Assembly: GCA_964247055.1 (NCBI GenBank)
Contig: OZ176052.1
Location: 5,084,001-5,148,000 of the forward strand
DNA length: 64,000 nt
Direction of reading: 5' to 3'
DNA from: Paragordius varius
Lineage: Eukaryota > Nematomorpha
Below, in pieces: positions 1 through 12,866 of the stretch (position 1 is its first letter; each line of letters begins with the position of its first letter). The notes under the pieces are model-generated. The model was given only the letters and a program-made list of their open reading frames with translations, made no database searches and was not told the origin of the DNA. The translations under genes were made by a program, and so were the position numbers.

Positions 1-385
1 TAGTCTTTAAGGCGCATTCAAAAATATTTAAAAAAATGTAAAATTGTAAAACTTATCTCAAACTTTTCGGCCTTCATGTTTTCTATAAATTTTCTATAAT
101 TCGCTAATGCAATAGGGAAATGTAAATTATGGTTAAATAATGTAAAAAAAATAAAGCCTTTGCTACATTTTACCAGCAAAAACATTATTGATTTTAAAAA
201 TGGGCTGTTAATTTCAATCATGTTTCAGGTCTGTCCCATAGACTGAAGAAATCACAAAACTGCAATAATAGAAGCTTTTTTATCTAAAATAGATAACAAT
301 ATTTGATAATTAATTTTTAACTTAAATAACTTTCAAAACTATAGTAAAAAGTATGCTTTGGTATTTAAAACTACCCAAAAGGTAA
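1..385. repeat. Dispersed repeat family A, copy 1 (cut by window edge)
   Basis: This stretch matches 43,900-44,440 along most of its length. Shared landmarks in order are the block ending aaaaatgtaaaattgtaaaa, then ctcatctcaaac, gctaatgcaa, taaattatggttaaa, ttttaccagcaaaaac, gctttttta and finally aaactacccaaaa. A third, shorter copy lies at 16,950-17,240. No coding potential, terminal inverted repeat or tail is visible. The left end lies outside the window. The element class is unknown. The copy ends about 430 bp before the ULK start codon. Confidence 0.7.
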
Positions 386-817
386 TCTCGGACAAACAAA
401 TGAAAGGTATTTATATTAATTTGCACCCATTTCCATGTTTATATTTCCGACTTTAATCTAAATAATACAAACTATTATAAATATTTTTTAATATTTTGAT
501 GGATCAATGTAAAAATATTTCAATATATTCCAAATTTTTAAAATTAACAGGATTGAGTTGTAAACTACCAGATTTTGTAGCAAAATACCTTAGATATGAT
601 TTGATTGTCAACCAAAGTCGATAATTTTTTATATTCTTTTATATAAAATAGGTATTATATATTTTATCGATCAATATAGTGATTCGATTTTCCACATGAC
701 TAAGAACAAAGGGGAAATTATTTCATCATATTACAAACATTTATTCGTTAATAATTGTTTACAATATGATCTGATTATGTAGTTAGCGTCTAAAAGCAAC
801 CCTAATATTTTTTATAT

Positions 818-2984
818 ATGGAGACAATTGGTGAATTTGAATACAGTAAAAAGGATTTGATAGGTCACGGAGCTTTTGCGGTAGTATTCAAGGGAAAACG
901 GAAGGTTTATATATTTTTTAATCGACAGAAGGATGATACAATAGTCGCTATCAAATCAATTACAAAAAAGAACTTATCACGATCTCATAGTTTGCTTGGA
1001 AAAGAGATAAAAATTTTAAAAGTAATTTATACCCATTAATATTTAGGAATTATCACAATTGCGCCATGAAAATGTCGTCCAACTACTGGATTGTAAGGTA
1101 ACTATCATTTAGTATAAATAAATATTCATATATTTATATATTATTTTTTTCAGGAAACATCTACTCAAGTATATCTTATTATGGAGGTAAATTTATATAT
1201 ATATTGTAGTATTGTAATGGCGGTGATTTAGCCGATTATTTGCAAAGTATGGAATTAATGATTTTTAGATAAGGGAACCTTGAGTGAAGACACAATTTCA
1301 CTTTTTTTCCGGCAAGTTGGTGAGTTAATTTTTTAATTGTTACAATCAAAAAATAAAATGTTATAAATAATATTTAACTCTATTTTAGCCGCAGCTTTAA
1401 GAGCGTTAAATGCCAAAGGAATTGTCCATAGAGATTTAAAACCTCAAAATATTCTTTTATGTTATCAGCCAGGCTTCCCAAAACATCCTCATTATGCTAT
1501 ACTAAAAATAGGTTTATTTTATTAATATTTGTTTACATTTAATAGATAAATTAAGTTTTGCGAATTCATCTATATGTTGTACAATTTATTTAGTTGATTT
1601 GTACATTTATTTAATTACTCAAGCAGTAATAAATTAATATTAATTTTTTATGCTTTGTAAATCATCAATAATATCGGTCATGATAACTGTTATTTTAATT
1701 AATTAATTTCACTTTTTAGCCGATTTTGGTTTCGCCCGATTTTTACATGATGGCGTTATGGCTGCGACACTCTGTGGTTCACCCATGTACATGGTAACTC
1801 TCATATATGATATTGATTTTTGAATAAAAAAATCATAATTCTAGAGATTTTTTGGATTTCTTAGATAGTTATTTAATAAATATATAAATTTTTTCGATGA
1901 ATAGTCTAAATTAAGACAATGTTATTTATTTGTAAATTTTAAGGCTCCCGAAGTAATAATGTCTTTACAATATGACGCAAAAGCCGATTTGTGGAGCATT
2001 GGTACGATAATGTTTCAGTGTTTAACGGGAAAAGCACCCTTTCAAGTATTACTCTAGATAAATAAATATTTTTTAATACGGTTACATTACCGACTCATGC
2101 ATATTTTTGTGTTTCTAACAATTATGTATCAAATGTAATAAATATTATAAATTATAAAACTAAAATTAATTAATTTAGTCAATTTATTTGCATGATTGGT
2201 ATTTTGATTAATATTATTCGTTTTTTGAATATTTTTTATGCGATATTATTAAAACACGCAATCGCAACAACTTAATAGATTTTTATGCTCTTACAATATA
2301 TCTAAATGTAAAATTAATTGTTACATAAACACAACATTTGCCTTTTAGAGAATATTTATTTTAAATAATATTTCAAACAATTTTTTTTTCTGCAAGGCAC
2401 AAAGTCCCCAAGCCCTTAAAGCTTATTACGAAAAAAATCCAAATCTTAAACCGAACATCCCGACTAGCACATCAGCTGATTTAAAAGCTCTCCTTTTAAG
2501 GCTTTTACGCCGAAATGCGCGTGACCGAATGGAGTTTGGTAATTACATATCTTGCAATATCATAAATATGTTAAATTATTTAGCATTAGTTCAAATTTTT
2601 GCCTGTTAAATAATTAATTGAAATTTAAGATAGCGATTTGACATCAGAGTTTTGTTATTGTCAAATATTTATAAAATATTTAGCTTTTATCTTACGTAAG
2701 CAATAATAATCAAATTAAACACATATATCATTGCTATATAATGCCAAAATGATTTATTGTCCAGTAAATTATATGCATGTTAACAAAAAATAAATGACAT
2801 CATTTTTTATCCTGCATTTGTGTAAAATAAATAGTTAATGTAAATTTGGACTAAATTTGTTTAAAATTTTTTTTTCCACTTTAGCCACGTGTTTTGTATA
2901 CATCACAATAATTAATTTTTTTTATATAAATTTTAGATGAATTCTTTAATGACAAATTTTTCCACCAATCATTATCACCGAAAG
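818..2984 (+). other. ULK: ULK kinase-domain exons 1-11
   Basis: These eleven exons encode the whole catalytic domain. Conserved stretches in order are [111 protein letters not shown] and [13 protein letters not shown]. Every catalytic landmark is intact, so an active kinase is expected. The exons are tiny (33-142 nt) and the first introns are 24, 25, 56, 23, 22 and 69 nt, after which introns grow to 150-560 nt. Confidence 0.93.
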
Positions 2985-4267
2985 GTAATATATATTTTAC
3001 TAATTATATTTGCACTATCTATTCTTTGGAGTGGTTATTATTTGGTATTTCCAAAAATATACATAATAATTTTAAAATATGTTAACCTAAATGTACATTT
3101 TTTATTTAAATTTTAAGAAAATTGGCGTCAAATATGCTACAGTCGCGGTTTAAATAATACAAATTTAAAACTGTGAGCAAAAAAGTTAATAAAATTAGCC
3201 TTTTTTGAATTTTATTTTTAACCAATATTTGTCTATATTAAAATAATATGTTAATTTCTTTTTTAATATACAGTATGCACATTTATGCTATCTTATTCAC
3301 ACTATAATTGGCAACTGAAATAAAACAATACATCAAAATGTTGAAATTAAACAATACTTTCCAATCTTACATTACTTTGTTCATTTAAATATGGATAAAA
3401 TTTGTGTCATAACACACTCTACTGTAGATACAAATTGACCAACAATAATGTAAATAAACCAGCATATATGTGCATACTGTATGCTCATATAATAAAATAA
3501 ATATTTCATATCATTCAATTTTTCATATAATACCATCATTTTACAGTTAGTGGCAATAATTCACCTCTTACCTCACCATACCTTGGTGGTGGTGGCGGTG
3601 GTAACAATAGTCCTCAAAACCATCCGAAAATGTTAATTATGAATCAAAATTTAACACAAAATTACGCTTGTAACAAAAAACAAAATCAACCTGTTGCTAT
3701 ACATCATTATGTGCCCCTATCTCCCTTAACTAATGTTAACACTCCTACAAATGTTTTAAGGCACAATAGTGGTGTAGATCCAAATAGAGTAATTAAACAA
3801 CCATCATCGTCAACAATCCCTTTGTTGAATCAAAAAGTGTTTACGGATACGCTTAAAAACAATAATCTCATTTCAACAGTAATTAGTTCTTTTTTTTATA
3901 GATGATAAAATTATATATTTCCAAATTTGAATGTGGTTTTCTTTTTGAATTTTTCATATGCTATAATATTTTTAAAATCTATGCATATATATATATATAT
4001 ATATAATGGCTTTAATTTATTATACAGTAAGATAACCAATTGATCACGTAAAAACTAATGAATATTTAAATGAAAAAATGATTAGCACATGGTTAAAAAG
4101 ATGCTAAATTTGAAAGTAGATACAACAGGAAGGATTCATTAAGGGTATATGGTGTATTATATCTTTTTAGTGCTGATCATTTTTTTCATTTGGATATTCT
4201 TTTTTTTCGTGATCGTTTTAAACTAAATATATATAGTATATTCCATATATAGCTATTAATTGTCATT

Positions 4268-4321
<54 letters not shown>

Positions 4322-7300
4322 AATTTAGTTATAAATATTTGATTTTATATTACATTTCAAAAATATGAGTTATATTTAACACATAAATTTTTTATTTCTT
4401 AAAAGGGCAATAAAGTTGCTCAAAACAATGATTCTGTGTATTGTCATTCGACGCATCATACTCAGTCACCTAAATCAAATATGCGTGATAGTATAATGGA
4501 TCGTACTATGATGTATGAGAATCAACTTTCACCAACTACCTCAATCAAAAAGGTTTATTACATGAAATTTCAACTACTTTAGTTTTAACAATTTGAATTT
4601 TTAATTAAAGCATTAAATTTCGTCTATTAATGATGAATAAAAATATACCAAATTGTAAAACATTTTAACATTTTGAATGTTATGATCTCTTAATTTTAAT
4701 GTTATAATAGGAAACTATGGTGAATAAAAATCTGCCCAATATTAACAGTAACAACAATAATAATAGTATCAGTGGTAGAAACCGTGTACGTTATACATCA
4801 GCCACTGTAACCAATAATACCAATAAAAATAATTTACATTCATCGCCTCTAAAGATTAATAAATCACTTTTATCAACTGACCCCAATCTCAAACAAGATG
4901 ATACGGGTAAAAATGTTGTCGTGAACATTATGAAACGGATTGATATATCGCCCACGTCAAAAAACAGTAGTAACGCTAATATGCCCCTAACTAACAATAA
5001 TAAGCAGAAAGAACAAATAGCTAAAAATGAACATTGGAAAAATCCAAATAACCACCTTTTAACATCACCAAAAGTGTCTGGGTACGATACACGGCGTCAA
5101 AGTTATCGTTCAGAAGATTTCCCTTCACAAAATTGTACCATCAATATTGATGTATAATATAAGTGTTTTACAAATTAAATTTGTTGCTAAAGATTTTTAA
5201 AAGAGGATTTAAATAAAAAAGGGTATCAAGGATTAGAAACTATTGACGTGATTTTTGGGCGAATAGGAATTTTTTACCCTATGGATGTAAACCAACTTTT
5301 CATTATAATAAAAATATAAGCAAAAATTGTTACATTATATTCATCCAGGGATATAATCATTGCAATTTTAAACCGATTTTTTATACATTTGTAGACTATT
5401 CTAATTGTTTGGATAATATTTTTGTTTAATAAATAGAGATAATTTTACATACCGCACATATTTGTATATGTATATTTAGTTATTTATTTGACTTTTAGAA
5501 TGGAATCTAAAAATTATTTTGTAAATAATTTGTGCATCAACCATAATATTTAGATAATTTGTATTAATAAACACAGGATAATCTATTGAAGGGATACGTG
5601 GTTGTAACCGAAACATCTGGTATACCCACAACGGATTATAAAGGTAGATTTATTATCAATTAAACATAGTTTTTTACAATATTTATTACTCACTTTTATA
5701 CGGTGAAACGTATATACTAAAAAGGAGAAAAATTATAAACCAAGGAAAAAAATAAGAATATTGCTAAAATACCTTTTTTAAATAAAATAATTCAAAATGT
5801 TTTAACAAACGAACTTCAGTTCACACATCTTTGTTAAGATCAATTGTCATGTAGTATCATTGTAACACACACACACACATTTGGTTTCAATACAAAAACA
5901 TTTACATTATAAGCAAGTCTCAACCCAAATTCAAATTTATAATAATTTTATATATATATATATATATATTACTTTAATAATTTGGCACAATTTATATGTG
6001 ATTTGATAATTCTAGGAAATGTCAGTGGAATAAAGAAAACAATAATGAAAACTGTAACAAGCAAGTACGCATCTTTTTACACCCAAATTAATTACAATAT
6101 AGTTTTATACCTAGTTTTATATTTTTTAAATTCGCCTAATGAGGTAATATTGTAAAAGAATATTATAATTTGATTTAGAATGTTTTTTTTTCATCAAAAT
6201 ATGAATTTTTAAATTTAATCTGTCTATTTATTTGTTACATATATTTTAAAAGCTTTTGTTTTAAATTATAACCGTAATATGGATATATACTAAATTAACT
6301 AGTCTTTATTCGAAAAAAAATTATATCATTTTATAATAAAATAATGCTGAGATCTCTTTTGCTTTAAACCTTCAATTTTATTGTGTCACAACTGCATCCA
6401 AATTTCAAAGCTAATATAAATATCTGTTATTTATTTAACTCAATTTCTATTTTTATATACCAAATTAAATTATTTTTATAAAAATTTTAATTTTATTAGT
6501 TTAATGTCACCATCCTTTTCTTCTGCCAACAATTTAATCAACAAAAATATTAATGATCCGTGTAATACTTCAAATGTTAAATCTTCACCCAAAGTAGATT
6601 CAACTCATAAGGTTACAAAGGTATAAATACTCCATAATTTTTAACATTTTGTCCAACTTTAATTTTATTATCTCTTTTATTTATTTTTATATTTTTATAC
6701 GTTTGGTTATAATATTCTTGTATGGTTATTTATATTTTGGTTGCATTAATTCCATATCCAAAATTGATTAAGGATTGTATCTCTGATGGATAAATTAAAA
6801 TCAATATTTGATGAAATTAACAAATCTGAAACAATAAATCGGGTCAAAAATATATTCAATTAAATATTTTGTAATCAATTACAATTGTTTTATATCATAA
6901 TTTCCTATTTATACATTTTAAACACGACTTTTTTGCTTTTTAGGATCAAAATCTTGCAACAACGCCATTGTCTCCAAAAAAGTATGTGGCTAGCACTGAA
7001 CCCATACCTGTCATGTCTCGGGCCACGTCGTTCCAAAAGGCTCTGAGGGAAAAGGCTCAACAAAAGGCAGCTCTTGAAGCCGCTTTCAATGCTAATTATT
7101 TGCCTTCCACAACACAAAATGACAAACTTGAATCGGTATTATTATTTTTTTTTGCATGATTGGTTTTTGGAGTGTTTGGGCGGCTATATAAACTGACATA
7201 TTTGAATTATTGTAAATGGGTGTAGTTTTAAGGGTAAAATATAACCTCAAAATTGTTTTCCCCCCCAACAAGGATATTAATTTAGTTAAGGGTAAAAAAT

Positions 7301-10300
7301 AACCTAACGGCCAAAAAATAAGAATCAAAATATAATTGGAAATAAAATTGATATATATTTCATAAAATGTTAATATAATATATATAATTAGTGTTAATTA
7401 TATTTTTCAGACTGAAGATACACCAAGTGTTTCCGAACAAACTGACACGAACATCAAATCATCTCAAAGTATAAACAATAAAGAATCTTCTTATAATTCG
7501 GTCATTCAATGCTCTAATACGCCGTTCGCAGAAAAAGTATCATTTTATTTTAGCATTTTAACCATGGAGATTAAGTTAAAATTAGAGCTAGTTGTACAGG
7601 TGCAATATACTCGTTAGAAAATCATTACAGTTTTTATTTATAATTAATTTTCTTATAAACTTTTGGAGGGGTTATTATCATATTTTGGATTTGATATTAC
7701 ATATAAATTTCCAATGATCATATATTAATATATATAAATAAAAAACATTTACTTAGTAATTAATTTAATATTTAACAGAATGTATATGTGCACTCTGGAA
7801 AATAGTGTTAAATTCTAAAAACATCAAATACTATCAAATAGAATTTATTTATGATTAGAGTTCCCTTTACCATATATCCACTTTTTTTATTCTTGGATAT
7901 AAGAAATTTCAAAATCTGATATTATAATTTGTATACATTTTAATAAAATTATTTACCTATTTTTTTTTTATTCCAGCGTTTTATTATTTTTGTCGAGATC
8001 TTACTTTAGAGTATAGTAAATATGTTATATATTTACTATACAGTGTTTTAATAAAAGTACTGATTTAATTGTCTCGTTTTTTTCCTCATGTTCCCTTGCC
8101 CGTACTTGCTTGAGTCTTCTATTATTAGTTACACACAACTAATTATAAATTAATTTTGTTGGTTGGGTTAGTAAATGTTCTAAATAATAATTTTTTTGAA
8201 AGATATTTTGACGAAATATAAAAGTAAAAATTAGTATACGAATATGCGAAATGTGATGGATATATTATTATTCCCAAAAATTCAAACAAGTTATTAATTG
8301 ATTCCAATAAAAATTTATCATTGGAAGAATCAAAATTTTGCCACACGTGTTTAGCATAGTTTTGACAAACATAACAAAAATTGGAAATTGCTAAATTTTT
8401 TCTTTCTGTACATTACCTGTATTTTAACAAAAGATAAAGTGATATATAATAATTCCACCTATTATATTTGGAGCAATTATTTTGCTAATATATTAGACAA
8501 AATCTAGATTAAAATTATATATATACTCAATACTTTTTTGTTGTTCATATTAAATTTTAATAATATTTTCAAAACATATGCCGATTAATTGTTTATTATT
8601 ATATGCATTAATTACGGACTTTGGTGAGCGGAATGGTAATATGCGAAGACAAGGGATACTTCAACCGTAAAAGAGCTTAATTTTGGTTTAATGTTGAAAA
8701 CTAGTAAATATGGGGAAATTTGTAAGGTTGTCTAACAATCGTTTTTTTTGTGAATAATATTTTATACATTTCTTAAAAACAATTCTATTTTACATTGAGT
8801 TTATTTTATCAATCCCATATTTTAATGATATATAGTAAAAAAGTTGTGCTTGGAGCTATATATATGTATATTTATTTTTCATTTGACAAAGATTACTTGT
8901 AGTAATCGAAAATTCACTTTAATAAATTTATTCAATTATAGAGCTGAATTAATTATATTTTTAAAATTTGTTTTATTTTAGCCTGATCAATCATGTAGTC
9001 AACAGCCCCCTAGCCCAAAGCTTTCATCTTCTCCATATAAGGAGTTCAATTTGAAATTGACAGATTTATCAATTCCAACAGGTATTATAGAATTTTTATA
9101 TACACTTTTGATTTAAAATATTATTATTATTTAAATTGCAAATTATACATCTTTTATATTTATAAAAATAATTAATATTTTTGGTCAAATTTTATATATT
9201 AACTCTTATTTATGGATTAAAATATGTATTAATTATTTTAATTGGCCTAATAAAACACTAAACATATAATCTACTAAATATATAGTTAGCTATGCCAATC
9301 TTTCTGAAAACAACAAGACAAAATTAAATTTTCATGGAACTAATGGTAATCCTATGTATATATTATTAATCTGGTCCTGATACTTTAATTTCGTCATAAT
9401 TGTTGATCTTATTATGTTTGGGGGACTTTTTAGACCTTTAAAACGAAAAACAGATAAATTAAGTTAGTAAGATTAGATTTTACCAGTCAAAAATTAATAG
9501 CTTGTTTAACTCCTTATAAATTAATCATGATCTTAATTAGTCAAATAATTCTCCAATCATAATTATTTTGTAACTACATAGAAAACGAATCATCAAAAAC
9601 GTTAATGACATATAGATAGCATATATTGGTTATAATCATACTCTAATATTTATAAAAATATCCCTTTTCTAAAATTAAGTTAACCAACTATATATTTATA
9701 AACAAGTTTTGTTATAATATAAAGAATAATACTCCTTTGTTGAGACTTTTAGTAATTTCTATTATTGTTCGGAAAACCACCGCTGAGCCTTTGTTATCGT
9801 GTTTTTTTACTGAAAATTTATACTTTTTCGTGGTGATGTTTGCATTTTTTAGCACCATGCATTTTTGTAAGCACCTAATTTAAATGTTAAGAAAAAATAT
9901 TTGTAATATGATTTTTCAATTTTATGTGAAATCACTCTTTACTGAATTAATGGGTCGATTTAAAATAAAATCTTTAGCATATAAAAAAGGTAAAAATTAT
10001 TTTGTTCTTCATTCTAAAATTTTGTCGTTTTTAACATAATTTATTAATTATTTAAAATATTAAACTAATTTTATTTTTTAGTACAACTCACAGATTCGAT
10101 TCCATACATCGATCCTATGGATTTTTCCGAGGAAGTTTTGTTAGAGGTATCCAAATATTTCTTATTTTCTTAAGTTAAATAATGTATAATTGTAATTTTT
10201 TAAAGGCCTGTATAAATTATTTTTTACCTTATTTAATTTATTTATTATATTTATAGCAAGAGCACAATGATATGTTGGCCAAACTTAATTTTGTCCACGT

Positions 10301-12071
10301 TTTGGTTGAATGTATCTTAGAAATTATTTCCTTCAAAAAATCGCCCTTTCACAAATATCTTTTTGAAGAGACCGAGGACGTTTATGAGGTAAACTTTTTT
10401 ATTTGTTAAAGATTATATTTTTAGCAATTAAATATATCTTTAAATAATTATAATTTGGAAATTTATTCAGAAAACAGCCAATAGTCCCAAGAAAATTAAC
10501 CATATCAAAGCAGCTCTATTCCCCACAAGCAGTCAAACAATCATTGAAGAAAATTTGAAAAACGAAATTGATATCTTGACTCTTTATCTGCACATCCTTC
10601 AAATTTTAAATGCTACACTAGAAACTGCAAATGAAGAAATTCAAATTGGTCGATTACAGCTATCTACTACCGTAAAATCAAGTATTTTTTATACTTTTTG
10701 AATAGTATATTAATTTTAAAAAAAACAAAATTTACATATTATTTGTTCGTAAAATACATAATCGTTCTTTTTTGTTATGATATATATTAATAATTTATTA
10801 TTAGTCACGAATTCTCTCAATGCCATATACAATGAATGTTTAACCATATCTCAAGTTTACATAAAAAATATCAAAGTTCTTGAGGGAGAATTAACCAAAA
10901 AAATTGATAGTAAATCATTATCTCAAAAGCAAGAATCGAAAAATGATTTGCCTGTTGTGCCTGTGACTTCAGCCGAAAATTTAATTTATCAATATTCGAT
11001 ACATCTGGTAAAAAGTTTTTTTGTTTGCTATTTAACTTAATTTTCGGATGCACATTGTAATGTGAATGTATTAAGTTTTCATATATTTTAAAATCTCCTT
11101 TTCTTTAACTTTTTTACATGCATAAATAGTGTCAAGCCGCTGTATTGGATGAATTGTTTGGAGCACCGAAAGATGTAATTTTTCAATTTATTATTCATGT
11201 AATTAATGGAAAAAAATATTAATCCTAATGTATTCAATATTTTTGAAAGTGATTCTATGTATTGCGTGATTGGATTAGTTTATTCATATATGGCATAATA
11301 ATTATCTTAGCCAAGTGTTCTTTGAGTTTTTTGTACGCATTAACTATTCATATGTTTATGGGCAAATTATAATATGTCTCGAGCTATATATTATACTTTT
11401 TTCGTTTAGATTAAAGTGATAATATGATATTTATTTTATTGCCGTTATCATATTGCCCCACTTACTGTTTGGGGTCTTTTGCGTAGAGAAAAATCTGCTT
11501 TAAATCACTTCTTTATAATTAAAAAATTCTCATCACCCAAAACTACTTACAAATAAAAGTGTTATTGCATGATAAAAATACCATTTGTAAATATAAAAAC
11601 ATAAATAATTAAAATATTATGATATTTCACATATAAGATGTTCATCTATTATATTTAGTGCCTTGAAAAGTATCACAAAGCTCATATAATGTTACATACC
11701 CTTCATCAACAAACACTATCTGAACCAGACAGTCCGGATGAAAGATTACTGCGTCAACGTAAATATTATTACTATTTTTTATTTTTTTATCGGATTTTAT
11801 TGGGGTTAAAAGATAGTTTCTTTGGTGGAGAGGTTTAATATTTTAGCTTTCTTTGAGCTTTTTTATACACGTTTACATGCCAGGAAACTGTGTTTGATAT
11901 ACTCGATTATATATTTTTATTTACCAATTGCATATATTAACAATAATATTACTATTTAATATATAACTTATTACATACTTAACTTTTATTTTTTTCATTT
12001 TAGTAAAAAACAGTGTAGAAACTCGGCTAGGCACGGTGGGAGCCAAAAAGAAGTTACAATACACTTCGTAA
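818..12071 (+). CDS. ULK: ULK/ATG1-type serine/threonine kinase, 28 exons, 1099 aa
   Basis: Autophagy-initiating kinase of the ULK1/ULK2 (unc-51/Atg1) family. Exons: 818-904, 929-1021, 1047-1097, 1154-1186, 1210-1246, 1269-1319, 1389-1511, 1720-1793, 1944-2045, 2397-2538, 2937-2984, 3547-3878, 4406-4552, 4711-5151, 5577-5643, 6016-6064, 6500-6620, 6944-7135, 7411-7536, 8982-9081, 9286-9345, 10082-10146, 10257-10388, 10471-10681, 10805-11007, 11130-11174, 11659-11758, 12004-12071. They sum to 3300 nt in one frame. The N-terminal kinase domain (residues about 9-275) has the glycine loop [13 protein letters not shown] (K38), HRDLKPQN (D133), DFG (D160) and APE (184-186). A low-complexity Ser/Asn/Pro-rich middle follows, then the C-terminal early-autophagy-targeting (tandem MIT) region from about residue 835. 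The start [20 protein letters not shown] matches animal ULKs almost word for word. Length is close to human ULK1 (1050). Whether ULK1 or ULK2 cannot be said. The 5' introns are extremely short. Confidence 0.95.
905..1268 (+). other. Cluster of ultra-short ULK introns (22-25 nt)
   Basis: Four introns lie at 905-928 (24 nt), 1022-1046 (25 nt), 1187-1209 (23 nt) and 1247-1268 (22 nt). Each begins GT, ends AG and is almost all A/T. Removing them restores the ULK family sequence exactly, for example [16 protein letters not shown] without a break, IME-YCNGGDL, and [13 protein letters not shown]. The 23- and 22-nt introns change frame if retained. The 24-nt one has no stop and would add eight residues (VYIFFNRQ) between GKRK and KDDTIVAIK. 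Confidence 0.88.
4270..4317. repeat. (AT)n microsatellite in a ULK intron
   Basis: About 24 uninterrupted AT dinucleotides in the intron between ULK exons 12 and 13. Shorter AT runs occur at 3,987-4,003, 5,951-5,969 and 12,478-12,500. Confidence 0.9.
7190..7320 (+). repeat. AAGGGTAAA-type dispersed repeat, copy in ULK intron
   Basis: Contains two near-identical units (ttttaagggtaaaatataacct and agttaagggtaaaaaataacc, each trimmed here to 20 or so bases) about 60 bp apart, separated by a run of seven C. The same unit recurs at 26,150-26,215, 26,980-27,065 and 49,660-49,910. Not coding; class unknown. Confidence 0.55.
8883..8915 (+). repeat. Repeat containing the palindrome GATTACT-tgt-AGTAATC
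   Basis: The 17-base palindrome at 8,891-8,907 lies in a segment of about 33 bp that recurs, almost identical but inverted, at 15,132-15,165. Weaker similarity (aataaattta, gctgaatta) continues on one side. This points to a dispersed element with a short hairpin, present once in a ULK intron and once between genes. Confidence 0.55.
9286..9345 (+). other. ULK: Probable 60-nt cassette exon of ULK
   Basis: A run preceded by tatatag and followed by gtaatc reads [20 protein letters not shown] in the frame set by the flanking exons (phase 1 in, phase 1 out). Its length is a multiple of three, so skipping it keeps the frame. It lies in the poorly conserved linker, so homology cannot confirm it. Frame, splice sites and codon choice are the only support. 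Confidence 0.6.
10082..12071 (+). other. ULK: ULK C-terminal early-autophagy-targeting (tandem MIT) region
   Basis: Seven exons encode the alpha-helical C-terminal region that in ULK1/Atg1 binds ATG13 and membranes. Visible family features are [33 protein letters not shown], the later helix with [19 protein letters not shown], and QYHK-like [12 protein letters not shown] near the end. The protein stops with KKLQYTS. The region is helical and charged as in human ULK1, with a short K/S-rich insertion at [16 protein letters not shown]. Confidence 0.85.
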
Positions 12072-12644
12072 AGTTTATTTCATTTTATATATTGATAACA
12101 TTATATCAAAATCTCACATGTGCAAACTTTATACTATTATATAACCTTAAATTTTTAATCATACCCAACCCTATATTACTCGAATTTATCATTATTACAA
12201 CTTTGAAACGCATCATTTTTTTGTGGATATTGTTTTGTTATAATCTTGTTCCACATTTCACATATATTCAAAAATACCTATAATCTTCAAATTGACAAAG
12301 CACTCATTTTGCATTTTTATAGTTATTATTAATATATTAATACACTACTCTTAGAGTAATATATAGTTAATGTCTATTTTTTTCGATCACATTTCCAAAT
12401 GTATGGTAAATTAATCGCTTACCGAAAAAGTATTTTTATTACTCTGAAAGGTTTTAATTAAAAATATCTATCTATATATATGTATATATATATATATATA
12501 TGATAGCTCGCGTTCAAGAGTGTTTTCCCTACAATTTTTATAGTTTTCTTACAGCGAAGGCATACACACATAATATATTTAAACAAAGTGTATTTATTCA
12601 TGTCCCTTTTTTCTTAATATATTTTTTTATTAGCAATGTTATTA

Positions 12645-12650
12645 AATAAA
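12645..12650 (+). terminator. Candidate poly(A) signal downstream of ULK
   Basis: AATAAA about 575 nt after the ULK stop. In DNA this AT-rich such hexamers are frequent by chance, so the assignment is weak. Confidence 0.25.
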
Positions 12651-12788
12651 TTTATGATAGATTTTTAATAATTTCGATTTATATTTTTATAGCCATAATT
12701 TTATGTGATATCCAATTTAATTTTTGGCTCCAAGTGATAATTTTATAGCTTTTTTTCCTTTTTGGAATATTAATGGTGATTTAAAACA

Positions 12789-12866
12789 CTATTTTATTGA
12801 TATTAATGAAATTTGACCGCCATTATACTTTTTGGCTTTCTTTGCTTTTCTTGCCTCCTTACTCAT
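12789..12866 (-). CDS. Possible small basic terminal exon or microprotein
   Basis: On the minus strand a 25-residue reading frame, MSKEARKAKKAKKYNGGQIS then LISIK and a stop, is richer in Lys/Ala and in G/C-ending codons than its surroundings. The frame stays open upstream (FKDKK before the Met), with an AG immediately before GAC that could serve as a 3' splice site. It could be the last exon of a minus-strand gene lying tail-to-tail with ULK, or chance. I found no convincing upstream exon and do not recognise a family. Confidence 0.25.
   Translation of the reverse strand: MSKEARKAKKAKKYNGGQISLISIK

Noticed and set aside
818-1039. A 73-residue open frame ending TH as a small protein
   Set aside because: It is ULK exons 1-2 with the 24-nt intron read through and the 25-nt intron partly read; the family sequence continues after splicing.
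4791-4997. Minus-strand frame over ULK exon 14
   Set aside because: Shadow of an Asn/Ser-rich coding exon; composition explains it.
12092-12283. 63-codon plus-strand frame after the ULK stop
   Set aside because: Hydrophobic AT-rich chance frame within the presumed 3' UTR.
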